Assembly: GCA_905221605.1 (NCBI GenBank)
Contig: CAJNDS010002346.1
Location: 1-64,000, forward strand
Direction of reading: 5' to 3'
Origin: Symbiodinium natans
Taxonomy: Eukaryota; Sar; Dinophyceae; Suessiales; Symbiodiniaceae
Length of the DNA: 64,000 bases
Made by a program: the position numbers and the translations under genes. The notes beneath the pieces were generated by a model, which was not told the origin of the DNA, did not search any database, and worked only from the letters and a program-made list of their open reading frames with translations. Below are positions 34,457 to 46,900 of this stretch, one piece after another; position 1 is the stretch's first letter; every line of letters begins with the position of its first letter.

Positions 34457-34951
34457 GGGGGTTTGGGTTTACCCCAGTGTCGGGCCCGCTTCCCTGGAAG
34501 CCCTGCTGAAAAAGCGACAAAGACGTCGAGGTCTCCGGGTCAACATGACGGCCGTAGGCAGGATCCGCGTTGCTCTAGGGAAAGGCAGTGAAATCCGTGA
34601 AACCCAGGCCATCCCAAACCGTGAACCCTAACCCTAAACCCTGAACCCCTAAACCCCAAACCCCAAAACCTCTAAACCCCAAACCCTAAGCCCCAAGGGC
34701 TCTGAAGCACACAGCTTGGTGGCCGTGAAGTGCGAGGTATGCAGCTTCCCAGGGCTAGTCTGTGCACCAGGGGACTAAAGGAGGGACCCTTATAAAGGAT
34801 CTTTCGGGGCTAATTAGGGTTGTTGAAGGGCTACTTAGGTGGGGTCCCTTCTTGTACCCCTTAAGTGCAGCCTTCTCAGCCTCCCAAAAACTGTCTTAAA
34901 TCTGGAAGGGTTTAGGCAACGCGGGAATATGGCCGGCAACCCCTTTTGACT

Positions 34952-34982
34952 TCATATGAGGGTTTTTGATGGGAACCTGGTC
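34952..34982 (-). CDS. Probable terminal exon of the hydrolase
   Basis: After a GCGCAG acceptor the minus strand reads one base that completes an Arg codon with the two bases left over from the exon ending at 35202, then TRFPSKTLI and a TGA stop. The phase fits and the total length is right for the family, but the tail itself has no recognisable conservation, so another acceptor further downstream is possible. Confidence 0.5.
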
Positions 34983-37900
34983 CTGCGCAAACCGAATACC
35001 CGACACCCTGAATCCTAAACCCGGAACCCCGAAAGGTTTACGGCTTAAAGGGAATTAGGGTGCAAAAAACAGACAACCTTGAAACCCTAAAAATCCGTAG
35101 CGTAGTCCCTTGAACCCTTCCAAAGCCCAAAAAACCCGAACTAAATCCCTTGAACCCCCCCCAAAGCCTAAATGAAACGGACGATTCGTGTATGCCCCGG
35201 CCTGTCTGAGGAGTCGAGCCACTTCAGGAATTTTCTGAGCTGCTCGAAGTACTCCGACCTTTGGTCGGTTTCGGGTTTAGGGTTTAGGGTTTAGGGTCTA
35301 GGGTCTAGGGTCTAGGGTCTAGGGTCTAGGGTTTAGGGTTTAGGGTTTAGGGTTTAGGGTTTAGGGCTTCCATTGGGCTTTTCCAAAAATAGGGGGCACC
35401 AGTGTTATACCCAAATAGAAGAGCATCCCCTTAAAGGGACCCCCCAACAAGGGCACCCGTACTTTCGGAAACCCCCCCCATATTGGGTTTAGGGTTTAGG
35501 GTTTAGGGTTTAGGGTTTAGGGTTTAGGGTTTCGGGTTTCGGGTTTCGGGTTTAGGGTGTGGAACCCCCCCCCCAAGCAGTGTAAGATCCACTTCGGAAG
35601 CACTCAAAGATGACCCCAACAAACACTCCAAGCTAAACCCTAAACCCTAAACCCTAAACCCTAAACCCTAAACCCTAAACCCTAAACCCTAAACCCTAAA
35701 CCCTAAACCCTAAACCCTAAACCCTAACCCTAAACCCTAAACCCTAAACCCTAAACCCTAAACCCTAAACACTAAGCCCTAAACAAAAATGAACCCCAAG
35801 AGTCCAGGGGCCTAGGACAGGCACGCACAAGCCAACCCATCAAAGGGGCCACAATTGCAGGAACGCACGGGTTTAGAGGCTTCGATCGCCTTGATATACG
35901 GAGTTCCCTAACTTACCCGAAGCCCTAGACCCGGAACCTAGACCCTCATGCGGCGACCGTGTGCCAGACCTATGGTTCACCTCGATGTCGTTATGTCCGG
36001 CCTGCTGCAGGAAAGCAGACGCAACTGGGGGGGCTTGGTAATCTCAGGTTCAGGGTTGAGGGTTTGGTCCTCTGCTACCCCCTGCCCCCCAAACCCTCAC
36101 TCAGGGGTAAGGGTTTGGGATTCAGGGATCCCATGCCACCTCCCACCTTTTTCTAGGAGTTTAAGGTGTTGGCTTCAATTTAAGCCTTGAGGATTTCAGA
36201 GTTCTAGGGCAAACATGGCACCTCCTGAGCTCCTCCTGCCCGAGCATCCCTTTCCAAAGTTTGGGGTTCGGGTGCCTTACAGAGTTGTACAGATGCATAG
36301 ACCCAAAGAGCCCTATTTACCCTCATGGAAGGCGCATCGAATCATGATAGGAATCCTCATATGAACTCTGCCTTGGGGGGACAGAAGCCCAAGATCCTAA
36401 TAAACCCTAAACCCTAAACCCTAAACCCTAAACCCTAAACCCTAAACCCTAAACCCTAAACCCTAAACCCTAAACCCTAAACCCTAAACCCTAAACCCTA
36501 GAGTCGCAGAGGCTAAAATTCCAGGGGCACCTCTTTGACCCACCAGGGATCATAGCCGCACTCTTCAGGACAAGCCTCGCACCAGAAGGGCTTGGGATTT
36601 TGGCGTTTAGGGTTGAAGGGTTTAAAGGTTTCAGGGTTTAAGGGCTTAAGGGCTTAAGGGTTTAAGGGTTTAAGGGCTTAAGGGCTTCAGGGTTTTGGGG
36701 CTGAGGAGTTGAGAGTTGAGGGCTTACTTCGTTCCTGGACGCAGGGCGAAGCATCTGATAGTTTTCTGAGGCTGCAGGACGTGGTGTGCCGAGAGAAGGG
36801 TGTTGGGATGTGCACTTGGAGGTTCGTGGGTACTTGCAACCCAAATTCTAAATCTACTTATACTTAGCTTTGGAGTAGACCCTGGAAAAAAAGTATATAC
36901 TTTTTGGGTAATAAGTAGCAATAATAGGAACCCAGAACCAAAAAAAGTATTAAAGTACAGTACTCCAAAGCCCAGTATAGCCCACTTAGAGGAATGAGGG
37001 GGCTTCGAAGTGCAGTTGCAATTGTGGGCGCTAAGTGCCCTGAACCTGCATCAAAACAGGGTGTATATAGAGTTAGGGAAACCTTTTCGGGCTTAGTGGG
37101 CCTCAAATTTGTGGGCCACCCGCCCCCTTCATCAGGGGCCTTGAAGGGCTTAGGGCTTAGGGTTTAGGGCTTAGGGCTTAGGGCTTAGGGTTTAGGGTTT
37201 AGGGTTTAGGGTTTAGGGTTTAGGGTTTAGGGTTTAGGGTTCAGGGCAGCCGAAACCTTAAGCCAAGGGGGACCCAAAGTGCCCGCGGCCAGACTCTTCA
37301 CAGGGCGAGGGGCGTCGTAGAGAGTGATGCCGTGGTCGAAGGGGATCTGCAGCACTTCGGGTTCTCAGATTCCTAATCTGACAGTTCTGGGCATTGTCAA
37401 AAAACAAGGGAATAAGGGCCTACTCTGGGTCCTAGCCCTAAAGTCTAAATAAACCCAAAACCCAAAAAAAAGGAATACGGGCCTACTCTGGGGCCTAGTA
37501 CGTATATCGTAGAATGTGCTCCGTTGCACTGAGGAGGGGCATGCAAGAGATTGGGGGTGGATCGGTCCAGCTCCGCTGTTCATCTTTTGCCGGAGCCCCT
37601 GAAGCTCCTAGTAAACCCTAAACCCTCAACCCTAAACTCTAAACCTTGCACCCTAAACCCTACACCCTAAACCCCCGAAACCCTCAAACTCCCGACAAGC
37701 CTGAACCACAGAAACCCTCTGTACGAATTCTCCTCACGGAAGGGCATCCTTGCACCCAATACCCTATAAACATCACAAACTGCACAGGACCCTAACCCCT
37801 AAACCCTAAACCTACAGGACTACTAAACCCTAAACCCTAATCCCTAAACCCTAAACCCTAAACCCTAAATCCTAAGCCCTAAGCCCTAAGCCTTAAATCC

Positions 37901-40900
37901 TAAACCCTAAACCCTAAACCCTAAACCCTAAACCCTAAACCCTAAACCCTAAACCCTAAACCCTAAACCCTAAACCCTAAACCCTGTCGGCGAGCCCGAG
38001 TCGGGCCATCGCGGGCTCGCCTCGGTGTCGTGCGTTCCATGGATGATGAAGACCGGGGACCTGCTTGGAGTTTGGGGCTCGGTTTGGGGTTTAGGGTTTA
38101 GGGTTTGGGGTTTGGGGTTTGGGGTTTAGGGTTTAGGGCTAAGTTGGGGTTTGGGGTTTGGGGTTCAGGGTTTGGATTGGTTTGCGCACCAATGTGCCAG
38201 GAATGCGAGTCTCAACCATAGTGCAGGACGGGGCTTCTTTACCCTAAAGCCCTACACCCTCAACCCCAAACCCTAAACCCCAAACCCCAAACCCTCAACC
38301 CCTAAACCCTAAACCCTAAACCCCCCTAAACCTTAAACCCCTAAACCCCGAATCAGCCTTTGGGGGTTTCGGTGCTCGCGTGGGGGCTCCCGGCGTAACT
38401 TTCTTCATCCTCGCGGCATTCTGGAACACGTCGAACCAGAAGGTGGTCTGCAAGGTTTAGGGTTTAGGGTTTAGGGTTTAGGGTTTAGGGTTTAGGGTTT
38501 AGGGTTTAGGGTTTAGGGTTTAGGGTTTAGGGTTTAGGGGCTTCTAGGGCTTATAGCTGAGAACGTATAGCTTAGGGCTTAGAGGGCTTAGAGGGCTTAT
38601 AGGGCTTATAGGGCTTATAGGGCGTATAGGGCTTATAGCTGAGGACTTATGGCTTATGGCTTATAGGGCTTATAGGGCTTGTAGGGCTGATAGGGCTGAA
38701 AGGGCTTGTAGGGATTTTGGGGCTCATGGGGCTCATGGGGCGTTTAGGGCCAATAGGGCTTATGGGGCTTAAAGGGCTTATCGGGCTTCCAGGGCTGAAA
38801 AGGCTTGTATATGGGGCTGGGCTTTTGGGGCTTTTGGGGCTTCTAGGGCTTAGAGGGATTATAGGGCTTGTAGGGCTTAGGGGTTTAGCGGGCTGTGGGT
38901 GGTCTACCCAAACCCCCAAAAGACGCGGAAGAATGGTTTATATGCCCCCTGTAGGCGCCATTCTTATGGATATTTGGGGGGGCCAGGTGGTTCCATAAAG
39001 CAGCGTTTCGGGTTTCGGGTTACGGTTTAGGGTTCACAAGAGTTTGTGGTCCTGATTTGGGCAGCAAAGCTAAGCCGCACCAAAACACAGATTGAGTGAT
39101 GCCTCTCCCTCTCCCTCTTACCCTAAGCCCTAAACCCCAATCCGGGTTTTCCTTGTCCTCCTCCAAACAAAACTCGGGCCCTTGTTTCGGAGCGTGGTTT
39201 TGGGTGGATGATACCCAAAACAAGGGGCAATGTTTTGGAGAAGAGCCCATTCAAACCCAAATGCTTCGCCTCACAAACTTCAAAAGGAGCTGCTACGGAA
39301 TCTTAGAGGTTATGGACTGCGCCACAAACTCGGACTTCTTCCCAAAGATAACATACCCCTTAAGTAAGGAGTACACCTGAACATAGTAATAGGGATGCGA
39401 GTAAGAAGTCAGACAGTCCTTACGAAGAATTCGGCTGTGCGTACCTTGATGGGCGCTCGGCATCGGACCCGTCTGAAACACACACCGTAAACCCTAAGCC
39501 CTACACCCAAAACACTGCACCCTAAACCCAAAACACTAAACCCTAAACACCTTCTTCCATGGTGTCAAGCAGCTTAGGCACAGCTCTGGGGTTTGGGGTT
39601 TATGTTTCGGGCCTGGCGTTAGGGCGTAGAAGGCTGATTCGGGCAACCTGCTGCTAGAAGTCCCTAACCCCTACCTAAGCCCTCATCACCAACCTCAGCT
39701 AAACCCTAAACCCTAAACCCTAAACGCCTGCTGTAAGCACAAGACAAACAAAACGCCCGCCTTGACGTCATGGATCACGCCGAGGCCACTTTTCATCGCA
39801 CTGGCAGAGGGGTGTTTATTGTTCGCCTGAAAACCTTTTGAGACCCTGAACCCCTAAACCCGAAAACCCTTAAACTCTAAACCCTTAGACCCCCCAAACC
39901 CCGTAAACTCTAAACCCTAAAGCCCTAAACCCGAAACCCCTAAAACTCTAAACGCTTAGACCCCCCCCAAACCCCTTAAACTCTAAACCCTTAAACCCTT
40001 AAACCCTTAAACCCTTAAACCCTTGAACCCTTGAACCCTTGAACCCTTGAACCCTTGAACCCTTGAACCCTTGAACCCTTGAACCCTTGAACCCTTGAAC
40101 CCTTGAACCCTTGAACCCTTGAACCCTTGAACCCTTGAACCCTTGACCCCTTGAGCCCTTGAACCCTTGAACCCTTGAACCCTTGAACCCTAAACCCTAA
40201 ACCCTAAACCCTAAACCCTAAACCCAAACCCTAAACACTAAACCCTAAACCTAATCCTATCATCCCCGGTCATCCCCACCAAAGCGAGGTTCAGGGCTTA
40301 CGGAACTATACGACCCCAGGTGCCATTTCTCTTGCACTCATGAGGTTTCCAGGGGAACCTTAGTTCTTTGAAGAAAGGTTTAGGGTTTAGGGTTTAGGGT
40401 TTAGGGTTTAGGGTTTAGGGTTTAGGGTTCAGCACTCCGGGTCGAGCAGTTTTATGGTAAAGCTTTATTTACGGCTTGGAGAAAACACCCACCCAGAGAA
40501 TCCCACGACATTGAGAAAGCGAAAAACGGCCAAATTCTGAAAATAAAGCGGCCAAATTCTGAAAATAAAGCGGCCAAATTCTGAAAATAAAGCGGCCAAA
40601 TTCTGAAAATAAAGCGGCCAAATTCTGAAAATAAAACGGCCAAATTCTGAAAATAAAGCGGCCAAATTCTGAAAATAAAGCGGCCAAATTCTGAAAATAA
40701 AGCGGCCAAATTCTGAAGCGGCCAAATTCTGAAAATAAAGCGGCCAATTTCTGAAAATAAAGCGGCCAAATTCTGAAAATAAAGCGGCCAAATTCTGAAA
40801 TTCAATTAGCCTTTGGCCTGATTTTGGCCCATTCTGAAAATAAAGCGGCCAAATTCTGAAAATAAAGCGGCCAAATTCTGAAAATAAAGCGGCCAAATTC

Positions 40901-43900
40901 TGAAAATACAATTAAGGTTTAAATATATATATATATATGGTAGAGAGGGTTTAGGGTTTAGGGTTTAGGGTTTAGGGTTTAGGGTTTAGGGTTTAGGGTT
41001 CCGGGTTTAGGGTTTTGGGTCTAGGACTGCGAAATGTTTTTTGTCGAGATTGGGCTAGCGCGTTCTCAACCTTGGTGAAGCGCACTTCCGCTGCTCAGTC
41101 TAGACAGCCTATATACAAATCCCACAAGAACCAGAAACCACACCTGAACCCAAAAAGGCCTAGCCAACCCACTTGCCCCACCTACTCCAAAACCCCTTAA
41201 GTAAAGAATCTACCTTAAATCACATTAGGGTTCCTAGGGATATTCCTTAACTAAGGGGTTTTGGAGTCTCTTGGTACCCGACCCGGACCCTACTCCGCCC
41301 TCCCCCCCCCGCCCCTCCCGGCCCAACGCAGGCCTATGTAGGATGACCCCGCCAACTGTCACTCTGGAGGCAAGCTCCACCTCGGTGGTTCGGGTTTAGG
41401 GTTTGCATTGGGTTTCGCTGGGCTTGGGAAAAATAACATATACGTATATATATATATATATATATATGTGTATATTTTTCTTTTGCTACCGCTGAGTTGT
41501 CGTCATAGCCCCAAAACCGTGGACCCCAAACCCGAAGTCCGCAACCCTCAACCCCTGACCGCGGAAGACCCCTTAGACCTAATCCTGATTCAACCCAAAA
41601 CCCTAAACTCTAAACCCTCAACCCTAAAATCCCTCCTGTTCATCCTTCGGGTTGACAACCTACCTCCAAAACAGTACTACACATGGACCCTCTGACAACC
41701 CGTCAGCCCCTCAACCCTAAACCCTAAACCGTGAACCCTGAACCCTAAACCCTAAACCCTAAGCCCGGAAACCCCTGAGCAATGGCCGGTCGCGATTCCC
41801 ACTTTCACCCCTCTGCTTCTTTGCGCATTGGTCAGGCCTGGTCTCCCACTGTCTGCTGTCCGCTGTACACTGTGCACTGGGTTGGTGAGCGTTGGTTTAG
41901 GGTTTAGGGTTTAGGGTTTAGGGTTTAGGGTTTAGGGTTTAGGGTTAGGCTGTAGGGTTGATGAGCTTAGGGTGCTGAGTTCACAAGCCCTATATATACT
42001 TACCTGAGATAGTCCCTCTGTACCTAAGTAGCTCCAAAATAACCCCCCCAAATAGCCCCCAAGGTCCCCTCAGTTGCTGAGTTCATAAGGCTCCAAGAAA
42101 GTGTACACTTCGGTTTAGGGTTTTAGGGTTTAGGGTTTAGGGGACTTTAGTTCTATAGGGGATTATAGTATCCCCAAAAGTGCAAAGTGTAGTCATTCAG
42201 CTACTAAGTGAGCGTTGGAACATTTAATGAAGGGGATTCGTAATTCGCTTGGGGGGTTTAATGGGTGTTGCTTTAAAGCCCTTTGAAAATTATGTATGAA
42301 TAGGTTCCCTTAAACGGGAAAGAAGGGAAATTCATAATTTTCCTAAAGCAATACCCAGTTTACGGTTCCCTACACTCTGAAAGATGCATCTCTCAACACA
42401 TCACGGAATCACGGCCACTGCGAGGATCAGAGCTGCGTAGTCTAAACATGCTACTTGTAAACTCTCCAATTGCAAAACCTAAACCCCAAACCCTAAACCC
42501 CATTAACCCTAACCCCTAAACCCTATATAAACCCTAGGCCAAAATATCCCTTTTCTGGGCCCAGCTTTGCCCCCATTAACCCTAACCCCTAACCCCTAAA
42601 CCCTCAGCCCTAAGCCCTAAACTGGTAGAGTTAGGGAGCTTTGGGTCGAGTGGACCTTCAGGGCTTCATCTTGGGACCTAAGGCTCGTGATATATGCTAA
42701 GCCCTGAGAAAGGGCTTCAGGGTTTATGGGGTTTAGGGTTTAGGGTTTAGGGTTTAGGTTTTAGGTTTAGGGTTTAGGGTTTAAGGTTTAGGGTTTAGGG
42801 TTTACTTCAGGGTTTAGGGGGGTCAAGTGCTGCCGTTTCTTGGATGGATGCAGTCTAAGGTTTTAATGTTCATGGGGTTTTAGGGTTGAATGGGCTAAAT
42901 GGGATTTAGGGTTTAGGGTCTGGGGTTTATGGCGGGCGCAAAAAGCGAGATCAGGAGGCTGAGGGATTCTTGGATTGGAGGCTCAGGGATTCTTCTGAGG
43001 GCTTCACCAGCCAGTTTGGAAAGGGGAAGGTGGTGTGCGGCGCTCCCCTGTGAGAACCATAATGAAAGCAACTTGATTTTTTGCAAAATCCCTTGGGCTT
43101 AAGCCCTTAAACCCTTCTGCTCTCACCTCTCAACTCTACACAAAACGAATCATGATTCCGAAGGGGACTATGAGCCACAGCTGGGAGACTCCCGTGTGCC
43201 TTTGCAAGCACAGCTTGGAGGTTCATGGTACTGAGTAACTAATTATAACTGTACATTAGAACCACTTCTAAGCACCCGAAGTGCCCTAAGATGGTTATAA
43301 GTACAGTTATAAGTACAGTTAAAATTGGATACTAAGTCCATGAACCTCCAAGAGAGCAGCATCTGACACGTTTGGTCACTAGCATGTTGGGGTCGCGTTG
43401 GGCGACGGGCGTCCTCATCCACTGCAACTGCATTACAACGTCACACTACAAGTGCATAACCCTAAACCCTCAACCCTAGTCCCCTAGCCCCCTAGTCCCC
43501 CAGTCCGCTGGTCCCTGTCTAGGGTTTAAGCGGGTTCAGGATTTAGGGCTTAGGCTTTAAGCTTTAAGGCTTTAAGGGATGTACATCATTCCTCGCGAAC
43601 AGCGCGTGGTGCGTGCGAGTCAGAGCGGCTAGAAAGCTCCAGCTCCCTTGGTTGACACATTCAGGCTGCCTGCCCTAAACCTTGAACCCTAAACCTTATG
43701 CCTTGAACCAGAGAAACCCCTAAACCCTAAACCCTAGTTTTTCGGTGGGGATACCGGGACAGACTTTCGAGGAGCGTCCCATCTCGACCTCGTCTCTCAA
43801 TCAGCGCTTGGAGACTTTCCTCCGGCGCCGACTGAGATGCAGACTCCTGCGTCGATGTCTCCGGCTAAGCCACCGCCTGCGTTTGCGCCTGGGTGTAGGG

Positions 43901-46900
43901 TTTAGGGTTTAGGGTTTAGGGTCTAGGGTAAGTGAGGGAAGCAGGATTCGTCTACTCTCCCCTTAGAACCGGTAGTGAGCCTGCTTTCTTGAAAAGGACT
44001 CGAAGGACATGGGACTAGCAAGAAGAACCACATTCAATATGTAAGGAGACGGAAGCTATAAGGATGATACCATAGAGACAATGGGCTCTTAGTGTTAGCC
44101 TGGGTTTGTTGGAGCACCAGGCCCTTGTGCTGAGAGTTCAGCGTGGGGAAATACAGCCGTGAGGCGCAAGCAGCCTCTGTGAGCTGTGCCAGTCCTACAG
44201 AACCCAGGCACCCGTGCGGTGTAGGGTTTAGGGTTTAGGGTTTAGGGTTTAGGGTTTAGGGTTTAGGGTTTAGGGTTTAGGGTTTAGGGTTTAGGGTTTA
44301 GGGTTTAGGGTTTAGGGTTTAGGGTTTAGGGCCAACTACGATAAAGAAACGTGCCGATGCGCGCCCAGACGCGTGCCAAGCCTGTGGCTCGTGCGTTCCT
44401 CGGTTGTCCCCGAACGCCCTTCCTCGCCTACATGCTCATTTAGGTGCACCCCTCAAACCGACCAAGCCCTAAACCCTAAACCCTAAACCCTAAACCCCCA
44501 AACCCCCAAACCCCTAAACCCCTAAACCCCTAAACCCTAAATCCTAAACCCAAAACCCAAAACCCTAAACGTGCCAGAACATCCGGAAAAGCTCCAATCT
44601 TTCGGATTCGACCTCGCTCCCGGAGCACTCCGGCTGCTGGTGCATGTCAGCTGGGCATGGCAGGTCGGGCAGCGGAGTATCAAAGGGGCCGTAGGCCGAC
44701 AAGGACGCACCGATCATGCCTTCGAGTTCGGCGACCGACTCCTCTGCATCAGCTTGCGACTGCAGCTCTTCTTTGAGCAAGTGCACGCCTCGGTTTACTT
44801 CTCCAAGAACCAAAGGGTTTAGAGTTCAACTTTTGGCAAAGTAAGGGAATTCAGAGAGGACCCGTTTTTTCTTGTTGGTGCGGCTTAGAAGGAAACCCAA
44901 AAGAACCCGAAGCAAAAGGAAATGTGGTGCCACTGGGGCCTGGTTGCACTCTTCTGCATCTACCTCAAAGCAGGTGCAAAGGTCATCGAGGCGTCTGTCC
45001 TCCTCGTAAAACTTCCTCTTCGCGTCGCACAAGGACTCCCAACGCTCGACGCGGTTCAACGCCTCCGGACTCTGTGGGCTACCTGGCTGTGTCTGCAGCT
45101 CCTCCATGTCCACCTGGCTGTTTGGCTCTACGTCATCTGCATAGAGCAGCCGGGCATGATCGACGATGTACTGGTGAAGTTGCGTCGCGCGCTCGTAGTG
45201 CTCTCGAATGGAGGGCAGCTGCTCCTCTAAGGTGGCCCAATGTCTGGCAATGGCCAAGCCTCGAGCATGGGGGTGCCCATAGAACCCTGTAACAACCCTA
45301 AATTCTTTTCCTACTATTTGCTTACGAACCCCCCTCCCTCCCGCACAAAAAAATGAAAAATGATCCCTATGTTGCCCTGTTACCCTGAACAAGGTTATTA
45401 CCTGTCTGTTTATTTTGTTTTTTGGGTGGGGTGGTTCTTAAGCAATGGGAGTTATAAAAGTGCATCCCAAACCCGATCCCTAAACCCTAAACCCTAAACC
45501 CCAAACCCCAAACCCCAAACCCCCTATCCAACCCCAGAAGCGTCTCTGGTCTACAATGGCAAAGAGGGGGCCGGAATCATCTTTCAGCTCGTCGAGCACC
45601 TCGCCTGCGCACAGGGTTCCCCTGGGATCTTGTACAAGGGATGTCTATAAATAAAAAGAAAACACATAAACAAATCTAAATATAAATACAAATATATTTA
45701 TATATACATACTATATTTATATTTATGCACCATATACATGTGTAAACATAAATAATTAAATAAATAAATATATATATATATGTATGTATGTATAAACTGT
45801 ATACTTATACACGCAGAACATATACGGTATACTAAGGGGGGAATATATGCATAGGGGGATCCTACGCACTGAGTTCTAAGTCGACAACATCAACACCTTA
45901 CACCCTAAACACCGAACAACCCCAAACCCTAAACCCTATACCCCGAACAACCTTAAACCCCAAACAACCCTAAACCCTAAAATCCTGAACCCTGAACTCT
46001 GAACCCCTAAGACGCCTGCGTGCGTAAGCAGCACCGCAGCTGGGAGGATCCCAAGTTCACGGGCGACTGTGTCCTTGGCGGCCTCCGAGGCTTAGTGTGT
46101 AGGGTTTTGGGCTTACGGCTAGGGGTTTAGGGTTTAGGGCTTAGGGTTTAGGGCTGGGGTTTGGGGTTTAGGGTTCAGGGTTCAGGGTTTAGGGTTTGGG
46201 GCTTAGGGGTGTATCGGTCTGCGGTTGTGGGTTTAGGGTGTAGGATTTAAGAAGACGGATGTACGTAGCAGGTTGGCTTTGTTTGGGGTGTACGGGGTTT
46301 TAGCATTTATGGCTCAGTGTTTCGAGGGGCTGCAATGTTTGCATGGTTTATGTGGTTTGTAGGGTAAGGTTTTATGGCTTTAGGGTTTGCGGTGTAGGGT
46401 TTAAACCCTAAAACCTAAAACCTAAACCCTAAACCCTAAACCCCAAATCCGAAACCTTAAACCCTCAAACCTAAGCCCCTACGCACTGCTGGCAGGCCTG
46501 CAGGCCGCTCGCCACGTCCACTTTCACGACGCTGCCGCTCAGGAGCGTCACTTCCATGGTTCAACCCTGGGCCCTAAACCCTAAACCCTAAACCCTAAAC
46601 CCTAAGCCCTAAACCCTTAAGACCCTAAACAGCCCTAAACTTCGGGCTTTCTTGCTCAGGTTTATGAGATCTTTCTGGGTCGATCATGCTGAGCAACGAT
46701 GCCCCAGCTCATGAGCCGAAAGGTGGCTGTCCAAACTCATCGCGTTCGAGGCTCCCTAAACCCCACACACGAAATCTGCATACCCCAAGGCTCTACAACC
46801 CTATATCCCTACACCTGCACACCTAGAACTTTTACCCATATCAATGAACCCCACCCTAAACCCGAAACCCTAGGCCCTAAACCCTAAACCCTAAACCCTA

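Noticed and set aside
38647-38998. S-P-I / G-L-M periodic frames on both strands
   Set aside because: Drifted 9-bp array; the real hydrolase exon lies to the left at 38447-38395.
40452-40911. Three overlapping minus-strand frames of about 90-150 codons
   Set aside because: All are produced by the 21-bp minisatellite, whose unit length is divisible by three.
44571-45292. Long plus-strand frames opposite the nested gene
   Set aside because: The minus strand links by phase to a ubiquitin-like domain and has fitting splice sites; the plus frames have neither.
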